A stretch of 60,937 bases of DNA from a virus. The translations under genes were made by a program, and so were the position numbers. The notes beneath the pieces are model-generated. The model saw only the letters and a program-made list of their open reading frames with translations. It ran no database searches and was not told where the DNA came from. Numbering within the stretch: the stretch's first letter is position 1; each line of letters opens with the position of its first letter. Below are positions 19,401 to 23,573 of the stretch, in pieces. The DNA is taken from IMG/VR virus record IMGVR_UViG_3300035670_000217, positions 1 through 60,937 of that record; one strand, 5' to 3'.

Positions 19401-19945
19401 TTGTAGATCTCTCGGGCCTTGCCGGTGACCACCTCGGCGTACTCGCGGGTCTTCGGCCCCCACATCGAACGGTTATCCCCTCCATGGTGGGCCATGATGG
19501 CCTCCTCCATGGAGTAGCCCTTGTCCAGTCGCTCGCGAAGCTGGCGGGCGGCGGCATCGACGGACTGGGCCGGGTCGAGCGGATTGATCCCTACGCGACG
19601 GGCGGTGTCGTCGATGTACTGCATCATGCCCTTGGCGCGCCCCCACTGGGTCGGCTGGCCGATCGCGTCAGGGCGGTAGCTCGACTCCTGCTGGGCCAGG
19701 GCCATCAGCACGTTGGCCGGCACGCCGTAGCGCGCCGATGCCTCCAGGAACAGCGGAGTGAATTGCTCGGGCGGCATCAGGTTGCCGCTGGGCGCCTGTC
19801 GGGGCGACAGGCTGGAGAGGTCAGGGCCGCCGGCCTGGCGACGGGCACCCCCCACCTGGGAGAGGTCAGGAAGCTCGAGGGCGCGACCGCGAATCTCGTC
19901 GGTCACCGAATCCAGCGGGTTGCGGAAAAAGGGGTTGTTCGCCAC
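4457..19945 (-). CDS. Giant polyvalent internal virion protein (lytic transglycosylase, methyltransferase, helicase, zinc peptidase)
   Basis: About 5162 residues, a quarter of the genome. Order: SLT-type lytic transglycosylase at about 55-190 (catalytic Glu in LAQQESSYRP, near residue 87); long coiled-coil and hydrophobic regions (about 640-790); several linkers; DNA adenine-methyltransferase-like domain (EPTVGTGNF near 2073, GNPPFGE near 2138) preceded by ARYVGWGGL; SNF2-like helicase (VGAGKT near 2854, VDEAHEF near 3015, QREGRIIRQG near 3449); HEAFH zinc-peptidase motif near 3984; PLSRYGRF (PLxRFG-type) near 4371; C-terminal hydrophobic segment after about 4820. Known large polyvalent phage proteins are packaged and ejected with DNA, where such domains degrade the wall and counter host defences; that role is inferred. 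GTG at 19945 is preferred because GAGGA abuts the ATG at 19951. Confidence 0.9.
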   Translation of the reverse strand: MANNPFFRNPLDSVTDEIRGRALELPDLSQVGGARRQAGGPDLSSLSPRQAPSGNLMPPEQFTPLFLEASARYGVPANVLMALAQQESSYRPDAIGQPTQWGRAKGMMQYIDDTARRVGINPLDPAQSVDAAARQLRERLDKGYSMEEAIMAHHGGDNRSMWGPKTREYAEVVTGKAREIYNQAEGLRTPQEAMAEAEVAAEGEQPFTAGEFEDLTTQERTELLGSIEAEMKRLDEFARPSEEARTALEAQAGEIETLVAQFEERRASISTPEEVEAFNRDLGSLNERLAEFERQRDDYQRRADAFNQAQEHLRAEWERVQQAPERRRSERPEARSRIEGDADELSLEQIRELARDPNAPPEVDALSGAAPKYNDPNTMGTGTVLDLVRQGLGAAKDFLQTPASEREVLSRRAGEGEPRAPREPRPSGILGVDAAGEARRARENPQEVAQQFGRDFDKPDFIDGYTGAAPRPSSERTLLGWVENLSKSGGSGAASAVAGTIEGSGLILQQLENVEADRQMLDAAKGLDTTRLRMAETLRMMEQAGRSDEEILRAVQPWARDMVKRESEFHDAVVAWAEREPNRVAEWLRGMGADLSEIAESWQADPEYQGVATDIAAGVGSMLVYLGPGWLTTLMTKGSTAAIQAAASIAGASALAGPAGAAEAYQRAIDYGLSEDEALRVAMAGIPGGIVQVAPVAVLLQRIPSNVRGKAVGQIRHILESFGAEFVAEGAGAVIQNFVEMSYNEEKGLWDDTLYQAVIGGSSSALIAIGINLASGARGVPGALRNRNQTPLEASGGSLVTPDIMAARALDPWNYPTTLKEVVAARTPDAILDGHLTESAEGAPSGPLEGVMREAQTEAMVEAVHGERVSVATRTGDIAGTVESYTEDGQGGFRIRVLGDDGSMYTYTDADGVTVVRDGGQVADAGREMDAQAEMEAPRESTPGSTGDPGAIGLPPMAVVEAGEATDATGDGESPGLDQPADVAAEGVGLPEDYVQRVQQRIDFLKQAETTQDVEDLIAAEFSDQATADNALQINPERSRFLEAARVRHAELSDTQRQARAGAPLADAPADFQRDPSSPGLWRTPDAAIEFRESGFGDAVSFAAVDAATGETLARGSDMAELLARAQAEREARMVDGEAFMEQSEQEETAPTGEPLVRHTTRKGRELTGVLRDIPLAEAKEIDPYAFRKDGRSFIRVDRLRGEQQGQPIEEPTPSRDNREVVAQDTDATPGTAEVTPAAAPDRDLILTTRNTPFASFEKAQNAMRNRRIEGRVVQIYGGWAIERSAPVATPADFTPQYQDAVSAKIATQKRRVMRLRREPETEENVAKLRAAERRLRQLRNMAAQEAPAGWSPGDPIQVKGQPVDAEDTSAERVEESPIDRQEPVGQFAGNTIFTEDKVAAARARLKAKLGQINTGLDPEMLVDGMTIAGAYIESGVRRFSDYAKAMIDDLGTEVKPYLLSFYEGARNYPGLDTEGMTPVDAAKREHEAMLAEPAAEEDAPTSAVVSEEVIASAEAAPEADAPAETPPQQGRRVGESRTYDTSTPEGIRERMTELREDWAELAAIRDEQGMVTDARLESKIRDIETLLAELRQDLERMTSGASTATEGGSPKARQAARIAKLRELARKPELTEQDVLEGRRLKEEQLADPQADDEYTEQIEMGAEFLHRKLNVQQQNLQRADAPSQPRPERGDQPAPRPTDSVLRPEGRQRWRTERVAEKFIKDNDLLGVYVVVPEGKGFILERRAPYNLEIETRSYESRAFGDEPVTAYETILHRPEGMPRELFVAVVRAKVKGAKKFLKDDTQVAINDAEIGPLADHLQSNLIDRRDPGVAPPIPREEMPRDPGADTDPDTESLVDSAPHSGAQAEPGADPAPVDGARPDNTVGDGQPDSDRSGRADGVDRGEGAGPGAAPGAGGRRSDPRAGKSPANKPHGRTEDRPHQLEGENPGNFVITDELGLGEGTTGQKISGNLEAIRLMKEIVSEGRFATPAEQAVLARYVGWGGLKSVFDVKKRGATDMYGRAQAELRALLTPEEYEAAARSTRDAHYTAKGVVDAMWRAARHFGFTGGRALEPTVGTGNFLGLQPADLAAATEWHAAELDSVTGAIASLLYPEANVLAATGFQDAPFANGVFRLAIGNPPFGELRIRDKSKQHGHLDGMRIHNYIIGKAGDHLAPGGVMQMVVTHRFLDTANPEARDYLAKHFRFLGAIRLPNDAFEQNAGTSVTTDIVFLQKLRADEVGDANAAWLDVNGEIEVDGVKMRVNRYFQENPQHILGKSSMGGSMYRGDGQEYTVESDGRDIGAEVDRILAEDWADLEGIMAETNVDKDVGAAMLNVSDLPVGGMMLDPEGRLLRRDLDDPSGNAVIEEITPESYWREQAAQWEQAINAAKALRDSEGAMPTDAQVAAFLEVAELALDAKGEPKASPTKAEQAILDIREAISEPATFAWRFDEGLAAMEATLGRKQLGRKGYDTLRKLMDLRNRTLALIRAEKSDDPAMDTLRQELNQAYDAFVASHGLISDPDNIKLLAGDIGVEVGLESGYQPAIKPAEAKVMGVKPKKSSAKKAAIMSQRVAYPYREITSADSPRDALTISLSERGKLDLAYMSDLTGQPIKALIEDLSTGDAPAIFYDPAIEAYEHAEAYLSGNVKRKLDEALALGLEANARALEAVQPAPLTAERITPSMRGTWMPTDIFEGFLEALGVRGATVNIIDTVGMIKGRGVTGELTDLGVQFNDPDADIITLFNAATSGKSLTVWRGRGDERYVDKAASTRVTALAERMAKVFGEWAYSDAQRQAQVVDAFNRKMNTHRERTWDGEKYLKTVGQSPAVKLRRHQKNAAWRMIQSQAVLTDHVVGAGKTFTLITGIMERKRLGLSRKPMVVVPNHLVVQWASDFYQLYPGANILAATPDDFTKKNRRRLFARIATGDYDAVIVGHSSFGFIEPGESDTQNVIRERKKLLEQAMEDARLAGESKRTMRQMQNKLDSYDDRLKKLAERSRDDIGITLEDMGVDYLAVDEAHEFKNLEYATSSERVVGMNDPKGSQRAFDLYVKVRGIQERQGGVAFATGTPVSNSLVELYTVMSYLATPELQARGLDHYDAWAGAYAVTETRMEYTATQKIKPRRVLAGLSNLESLSQLYRQFADVITMDDLKRLYAEEKAQSNAETGANERTEFPVPKVAAGGRQLDTSAITPQQAEFMDYLVARMQGIEANKQDPEYAKIDNPLWVLSDARKMSLDIRTVDPQAARDDNGKVMRSARRIKDIYDRWSDDRGTQLVFSDLSTPAKQAGKNARKIVRDALTLLFNDKVARARMKAMRDLPFMEQWKQTVALSEDVMADPALAGDKLEKIEAFFAQAQEFEVEMQTADTGFSVYDDLREVLIEMGIPAGEIAFIHDYNTPEKKQRLFARVNAGAVRVLIGSTPKMGAGTNVQERLVALHHLDAPWRPSDVEQREGRIIRQGNKLYERDPDGFEVEIHAYSTNGTSDTVMWQILERKAGAIEQFRIGGLDSMSEAEGDADQYAEFMASSTGNPVFRLKLEAERDLTEARAETSGRAISVDNAKRFLRDYPERKAKLEATIAGLEPQALGDLSFAGETASVAEHDAAMAEAMAAFEEAYADYQAKLPLAEAKREKAVARGDTKLPPLPARPSRPHIFSKEVVEKSAYARLWQKALADVAAGPKDMSKRVSVKLGTINLTLERAPGYGKDVINTNLYLEATGERHFSVGHTAAKPEDSSSFRAALEPAHLTRELALALDSQRQYLAELERRQPREAEVAEQSVDESRVNELAELQQWYAIQVAFAEYHADTARGERENRYIAAERNRKLGNFENRESTGVRTYEVDGEAYTTTGAVSNQDGFIALEAVRDRDNRPVVLRGELVEGQLEVTGAIQEPAAARAQMRSATARSVAANRERTPRMGDAEVVQRLMQSELGEAADAMIASGKIQVLNHVPANLPRGTQAYVDADGTITLVARNLTPETILPALLHEAFHAGARPLIGTKAWNELQGRLAALYRQYSRSPGAAGDFFAAARQRIEAAEAAGDAMGEQRRIEEFGAYAIEAYEAAPRTLKAWVNDMVGRVKAWAMRTFGIQLGQVSPAQLRALAAAALRNGEMAASPALAVTARADEGGMVDAEGNPVPEDVRRQEVRRAVAEAQRALSVKPESFVADFDSGVTRDIGRITYWTHHPYTIASMEEQFTPVFTTAMRQNQFRDQIIAEMYPKFRAYKELTGEGRARVNRVLELGRLLNESYTDFQLRAGIKNPGFKTVVVHDAAGNPVRRREPLNTALSKRGEVIKLSKVEREAYAQLREMFDDALDLFRDQTLLDMGLAEFTGLTDPAGAMLDSITDDMPQAQQERLRNMAQMAEEIEQAKRAGYVPLSRYGRFAITVRETLTDIQYVKNPQGGWIARGVPDDMAGFMGQIGATYNELEGGWQINQGQRKALQRETTRTVYSEKVEITGYRDRLALWKASKSGAKAEAAIPEVRRRLAEVKERWGGANRTISVLDTQRAREENQINLADLDSLADLAHLDNETWDRVRDEFAQAMQGRGFRRHFFQSDNVPGYTDDFERSIADYMASMAGYLSRRHHQKDWQDAISGVKGERLRRYAHDYQRYVNDPAEEYAVLRQTGFLFYIAGNVSTAALNATQVPIMTMPILSQAGGQARAAAEVARAYKDALAMTSFIDQAREGWKRGGLRGSADMMLQMFDPADAPADVRAEVQAAWDDGMFAPQFTHEVMGFSGRRDGSAAAKLERTIDFVAASYTYVERMNRLVTFIAAVRMAKAKGVQAKANQVFAKNALAKHTMLGQHWSPENFATFIVNESQFMMGKANRSKMLRSHGAPIFQFMSFVLNSLQAWYRWASLHGRDGKMMAAASVAAIVALSGVWGAPGLDHLRQLYEDLWRWITDEDEDVRHNLREWIFEKTGRQWIAEVADKGGLYPLGIDMSRRIGLQNILPGTSSVQDALGIPADLLVGRPQRAWRREKAGDRVGAVAELMPNFIKNPVIAQGWRTEGAYTSRGDLLLRPDQIPTSALWWKSFGVQPTIVSDVQDYLYRSGRDMSRQSGVRSRFANRLARVEADAIRNQNPERAAQLEARIDAEWAKLDAYNERNPGNEIEITPQMINSRLNRMLDGVDAVIESRPRDRWERDEQFLENYNVLPIYEGTRGR
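14116..14418 (-). CDS. Putative overprinted gene inside the giant gene (100 residues)
   Basis: In another frame of the same strand, a GTG at 14418 has GAGAGGAG ending 7 bases upstream and opens a 100-codon ORF. The product starts with TLEQIQTQILNHWWTQ, continues with helices rich in Q, R and L (ITRSEMDSLIAIGLDEPTAW), and ends in a Pro-rich tail. It reads like a real protein, whereas the giant frame here is a D/P/G/A-rich linker (about residues 1843-1943) using rare GGA, CGA, CCA and TCA codons. Function is unknown. Confidence 0.65.
   Translation of the reverse strand: MTLEQIQTQILNHWWTQHRTQVRKLNPEQIQRQSMALARITRSEMDSLIAIGLDEPTAWTEARALALVPPPGPEDDVLTPEPENRPPINPMDALRTGPTS
16981..17130 (-). CDS. 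Putative overprinted small membrane protein inside the giant gene (49 residues)
   Basis: A GTG at 17130 preceded by GGAGG (6-base spacing) opens a 49-codon ORF in the same alternative frame as the other nested ORF. It encodes a strong transmembrane helix (LLDLLAILALSVFLLW), a basic patch (RWWRLVKRQ) and a second hydrophobic stretch (ALVWISLLM). Over this stretch the giant frame is a low-complexity linker with many T-ending codons (ACT, GAT, CCT, GGT), unlike its normal G/C-ending usage. It could be an accessory holin-like peptide; this is inference. Confidence 0.6.
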   Translation of the reverse strand: MNRLLDLLAILALSVFLLWRWWRLVKRQMLLVTVRALVWISLLMSPPKG

Positions 19946-19977
19946 GAGCATTCCTCACGTCATTTTCAGGCAGTCTA

Positions 19978-21144
19978 TCAGTTCATGTCGCTCCACGTCG
20001 GCTGGCCGGGCAGGCCGCCAGCCGCGGGATTGGGCGTCCTGGGAGCATCATCGTCCGCACCCCTCACCAACTCCACCATTTCGTTGATGCGCTGCTCCTG
20101 CTGCTCGGGCGTCAGGGCGCCGAATCGGCGGTCCCCGCTGAAGCTCTCGACGATGCGCAGGCGCAGGTCGCGATCGCTGATCTGCTGACGATTGGAGTCA
20201 GAGCCGATGATGCGCGGGATCATCGCCGCGATCTCGCTGTCGCTGTAGCCCCACTCGCGCAGCACAGCGGCGGCCTCGTTGGCCTTCTGGCGCAGCCCCT
20301 CGGTGTTCTCCATCTGGCGAAGCTGGGAGCGGTGGGTGTCCTGCTCCAGGCTCTGGCCGTGGCGCATCTGGTCGCGTTGCAGCTCGCGCTGGAACTTGAG
20401 GTCGTCCTGGGCAGCACTGGCCCGCGCGGCGGCGGCAGCCTCGGACTGGCGCATGGTGACCTCGAACGCCTGGGGTGGCGACAGCAGGCCGATGCCCATC
20501 TGGTAGAGATCTTCGGTGCCCTCGAAGGTCTGCTCGAACTCCTCGCCGTCGCGCTCGAAGACCATGGTGATGCTGCCGCCGTCATTGACGCGGTGCGATT
20601 TCACGGTCACCCCGTCATCCATGTAGCCGGGCGAGTTGTAGGCCTGAGCCAGGGAGTCGGCAAAGGCCTTGGTGTCGCCACGCTGGGCGGCGCGCAGGGC
20701 CGATGCCCAGTGCTCCATGCCGCGCCGGGTCTGGCTGTCAGAGATCCACTGGTTCCACGCCTCGGCCTTCTCGATGTTGCCCTGGGCCAGGAAGGTCTCA
20801 CCGATCTTGGGCGCCGCGTCGCGCATGAAGTAGTCCATCACCGAGCCCATGCCGCGCTCGGCCCGGCCACGGGCCTCCTCGGGACTGGCGAATTGCTTGC
20901 CGTCCACCTCGTAGCCGGTGGTCATCTCGCCCATGAAGCCCTGGGCGCCGTCGAGACCCTGCTGGCCGATCCTGGCACTGATGTCGCCCTCGCGGGCCTG
21001 TCGAGCGCTCTCGATGCCCTGCTTGGCCTGGCGGCGGATCTGGCCCTGGTCGCGGATCTGGGCAAGTTGCTGGCCGGTTTGCAGGCCAGTGTTGAGGCCC
21101 TGGGAGAAGGCCCCGAGGCCGATACCGAAGTTTGCGAAGCTCAT
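19978..21144 (-). CDS. Internal virion / DNA-ejection protein
   Basis: This 388-residue protein is rich in Q, A, R and E. It has an N-terminal Gly/Ala-rich segment (FGIGLGAFSQGLNTGLQTGQQ) and long helices (QSEAAAAARASAAQDDLKFQRELQRDQ). Lack of a recognisable enzyme fold, high helix content and position between the giant protein and another internal protein fit the ejection-protein class of podoviruses. AAGGAG precedes its ATG, which overlaps the upstream stop. Confidence 0.7.
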   Translation of the reverse strand: MSFANFGIGLGAFSQGLNTGLQTGQQLAQIRDQGQIRRQAKQGIESARQAREGDISARIGQQGLDGAQGFMGEMTTGYEVDGKQFASPEEARGRAERGMGSVMDYFMRDAAPKIGETFLAQGNIEKAEAWNQWISDSQTRRGMEHWASALRAAQRGDTKAFADSLAQAYNSPGYMDDGVTVKSHRVNDGGSITMVFERDGEEFEQTFEGTEDLYQMGIGLLSPPQAFEVTMRQSEAAAAARASAAQDDLKFQRELQRDQMRHGQSLEQDTHRSQLRQMENTEGLRQKANEAAAVLREWGYSDSEIAAMIPRIIGSDSNRQQISDRDLRLRIVESFSGDRRFGALTPEQQEQRINEMVELVRGADDDAPRTPNPAAGGLPGQPTWSDMN

Positions 21145-22574
21145 GCGGGTGCTCCTTCAAGATCGCTGGCCCGACGGTTGCCGGTGCCGATGTTCTCCAG
21201 CATGGCGCCCAGCTCCTGGATGGCCTTGGTGTGCAGCCCGAGCATGTCCTGGACCGGGATCGTCTTGCCGTCCCCCTGGCCGGTGGCCGCCTGAAAGTCC
21301 TCGGCGTAGGGGCCGATGTGGCTACCGCCGTCGCCCATGCCGGGCTTGTAGTCCCACGCCTCCACCGGCAGGCCGGCGATAGCCGCCAGGGCGCTGCCCT
21401 CGACGGGGCGCTTGTTGGTCTTGGCGTCCTTGGAGGACATCATGTAGAGCCCGGCGGCAGTGCCGGCCATGCTGCCGACGCCACCCCAGAAGCCGGCGCT
21501 CCCCTGGGCCGCGGCCTGTTGGTTGGCCGACCACGCCTGGAGCTGGTTGCTGTACTGCTGGTTGAGCGTCGAGGCCATGCCGGCCTGGCCCGCCATGGCG
21601 CCCTGGAAGCCCTGGCCCATGATGCCGACGCCCGCCATGGAGCTGCCGAATGCCTGCTGCTGGCCCGCCAGCACCGAGTTGCCGACATTGACCGCGGCGC
21701 CGGCGGCGCCAAGCCCGGAGCCCTGGGCGGCGCCGGCGGCCTGGCCGGAGGCGGCCCCGAGTCCGGCAGCGCCGAGCGCGGCGTTGTACTGGCCGGCAGC
21801 GAAGCCAGCGGAACTCATGGCCATGTTGGAGTTGAGGCCCTGCTGGCTAGCGGCCTGGGCCTGGGCGCCGAGCCCATACTGGGCGACGTTCTGGCGCATC
21901 CCGACGGCCTGGCCGCGGATGTTGTCGCGCGCCTGGTTCTGCGCCCCGGCGGCTGCCAGGGCGGTCTGCTGGGCGATGGCGTTGTCGATGGACTGGAAGC
22001 GACCGGAGGCCGGGTTGAGCCCCATGCTGGCCATCTGGCGCTGCTGGGCGAGCTGCTGGCCCGAGGCGCTGCTGATCACGTCGGCACGGGCCTGGGCGGC
22101 CTGCTCGGCAAGACGCTCGTCGCTGTCCCAGCCCATGGCGTCTTCGCGCATCCGGTCCTCGACCGGGCGGCTGGCCTCGCGCTGGCGCTCCACCTCGGCA
22201 CGGTCGGCGTCGGCGCGCTCCTGGGCGGTTCCTCGCTGCTCCAGCGCCCACTCCCGATCGGCCATGGAGGCATCGCGATCCTCGCGCGCCCAGCCCAGCA
22301 TCTCCTCCTGGAGGCCGAGAGAGCGCTCGCGGTCCTCGGTGGCCCACGCGCGATCCTGGTTGGCCCACTCGAGCATCTGCTCGTTGATGGCGAGCTGCTG
22401 ATTACCGATCTGCGTGGTCAGGGCGTCGATCTTCACCTGGCGATCGGCGGCATTGCTGGCCTCGACCTTGGCAAACTCGAGCCACTGCTGGCCCAGCTCA
22501 GCCTGCATGAGCGCCGCCTTGCCGATATTCTCGTCTGGCTTCGGTGCCGCCGGCGTGCTGCTTTTCTTACCCAT
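21141..22574 (-). CDS. Structural/ejection protein with C-terminal S74-type chaperone-like domain
   Basis: 477 residues. The first 150 are coiled coil (repeated RDASMADREWALEQ-like motifs). The middle (about 200-375) is a Gly/Ala/Gln-rich low-complexity, helix-prone region. The C-terminus (from about 379) contains SSKDAKTNKRPVEG, LPVEAWDYKPG, HIGPYAEDFQ and HTKAIQEL, a spacing typical of the intramolecular chaperone (peptidase S74) domain of tail fibres. Whether it self-cleaves is unclear because the usual SD dyad reads SK-D. AGGAGG precedes the ATG. Confidence 0.72.
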   Translation of the reverse strand: MGKKSSTPAAPKPDENIGKAALMQAELGQQWLEFAKVEASNAADRQVKIDALTTQIGNQQLAINEQMLEWANQDRAWATEDRERSLGLQEEMLGWAREDRDASMADREWALEQRGTAQERADADRAEVERQREASRPVEDRMREDAMGWDSDERLAEQAAQARADVISSASGQQLAQQRQMASMGLNPASGRFQSIDNAIAQQTALAAAGAQNQARDNIRGQAVGMRQNVAQYGLGAQAQAASQQGLNSNMAMSSAGFAAGQYNAALGAAGLGAASGQAAGAAQGSGLGAAGAAVNVGNSVLAGQQQAFGSSMAGVGIMGQGFQGAMAGQAGMASTLNQQYSNQLQAWSANQQAAAQGSAGFWGGVGSMAGTAAGLYMMSSKDAKTNKRPVEGSALAAIAGLPVEAWDYKPGMGDGGSHIGPYAEDFQAATGQGDGKTIPVQDMLGLHTKAIQELGAMLENIGTGNRRASDLEGAPA

Positions 22575-22992
22575 GTCGGGCCTCCTTCGGAATCCAAGGG
22601 CATCGCGCGCGCGTCATGCCCAGCACTATCATATCGCCTTCCGGCGTGGCGTCCTTGAGCCGACCCTCTACCTGGAAGCCTATGCCAAGATCGAGTTTCA
22701 GGGCGGCTCGATTCCCCTCCTCCACCAACGCGGTCACTCGACGCAGCCCGCACTGCAGGAAGGGGTAGGCGAACACCCTCACCAGGAAGCCCCGGGAGAG
22801 CCAGCGGCGGCTGCCGTCACTGGCCACGTGGATGCGGCAATCCCAATCGGTGAAGCCCTCGTAGACCACCGCGGCCACGATCCTGCCCTCCTGCTCGACC
22901 CCGATCGCCTGGGCGTCCTCGAAGAAGCTGCAGCCAAGGATGGGGGCGGCGAACGCCAGGAGGTCTTCGCGGCGCTCGTAGGTGGGCGTCAT
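22567..22992 (-). CDS. GNAT-like acetyltransferase-fold protein (T7 gp13-type position)
   Basis: This 141-residue protein has the pattern of a GNAT fold: GVEQEGRIVAAVVYEGF (beta strands), a central helix LVRVFAYPFLQCGLRRVTALVEEGN, then LKLDLGIGFQVEGRLKDA. In T7-like and related podoviruses a similar small protein lies in the internal-core region. The coding end overlaps the next gene. The start at 22992 follows closely on the stop of the upstream gene. Enzymatic activity is not established. Confidence 0.7.
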   Translation of the reverse strand: MTPTYERREDLLAFAAPILGCSFFEDAQAIGVEQEGRIVAAVVYEGFTDWDCRIHVASDGSRRWLSRGFLVRVFAYPFLQCGLRRVTALVEEGNRAALKLDLGIGFQVEGRLKDATPEGDMIVLGMTRARCPWIPKEARHG

Positions 22993-22993
22993 G

Positions 22994-23572
22994 TCACAGG
23001 CTCGCGTAGAAGGTGCAGGAGACGGAAAACCACGAGGCATTGCCTGTGTGGGTGATTACGTCGCCGTTTGGGCGCACGTCGAGGCGCGCCGCGCCGAGCC
23101 CATTGGTGCTCGGGAAGAATATCTGACGAATGCGTGGCCGAAAGCCGGGCGGCAGATTGAAGGCTGGGGTGTTCACGCCGATAGTGCCGTTGCGAATCAG
23201 CCCCTCGATCACCACCAGACCGCTGGCCAGCCGGCGGTAAGCGATCGGGCCATATTCGCCACCGTAGTCCTCCCAGCCGTTGATCAGGGTCGGCGTGCGC
23301 CAGCCGCTGTCGCGCTCGGCGATCTCGTTGAGCGCGTCGCGCACCTGCATCAGCGAGCCCCAGCGCACCGCGTGGTCGGCCTCGGCGCCACGGACCCCGA
23401 ACAACACCTCCAGGCGCTCCTTCATCAGGTCCATGTCCTGAAGCCGGCGCCCGAGGTACTGGTCGATCACCCGGGCCATGGCGCGCTGCGCCTCCTGATC
23501 CTGGGCGCCGCCAATGCTGCCACGCCTGGCTTGCTGGATCGCTGCCTCGGTTCGCTCGAATCCTCTCGCCAT
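22994..23572 (-). CDS. Tail-fibre-like structural protein with C-terminal beta-sandwich
   Basis: 192 residues. The N-terminal half is helical (ERTEAAIQQARRG, RVIDQYLGRRLQDMDLMKERLE). The C-terminal half (from about 95) has NGWEDYGGEYGPIAYRRL, VVIEGLIRNG, PAFNLPPGFRP and ARLDVRPNGDV, the pattern of a beta-sandwich knob seen in phage fibre tips. Location beside the tail nozzle gene suggests a tail accessory or receptor-contact role. Confidence 0.6.
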   Translation of the reverse strand: MARGFERTEAAIQQARRGSIGGAQDQEAQRAMARVIDQYLGRRLQDMDLMKERLEVLFGVRGAEADHAVRWGSLMQVRDALNEIAERDSGWRTPTLINGWEDYGGEYGPIAYRRLASGLVVIEGLIRNGTIGVNTPAFNLPPGFRPRIRQIFFPSTNGLGAARLDVRPNGDVITHTGNASWFSVSCTFYASL

Positions 23573-23573
23573 C

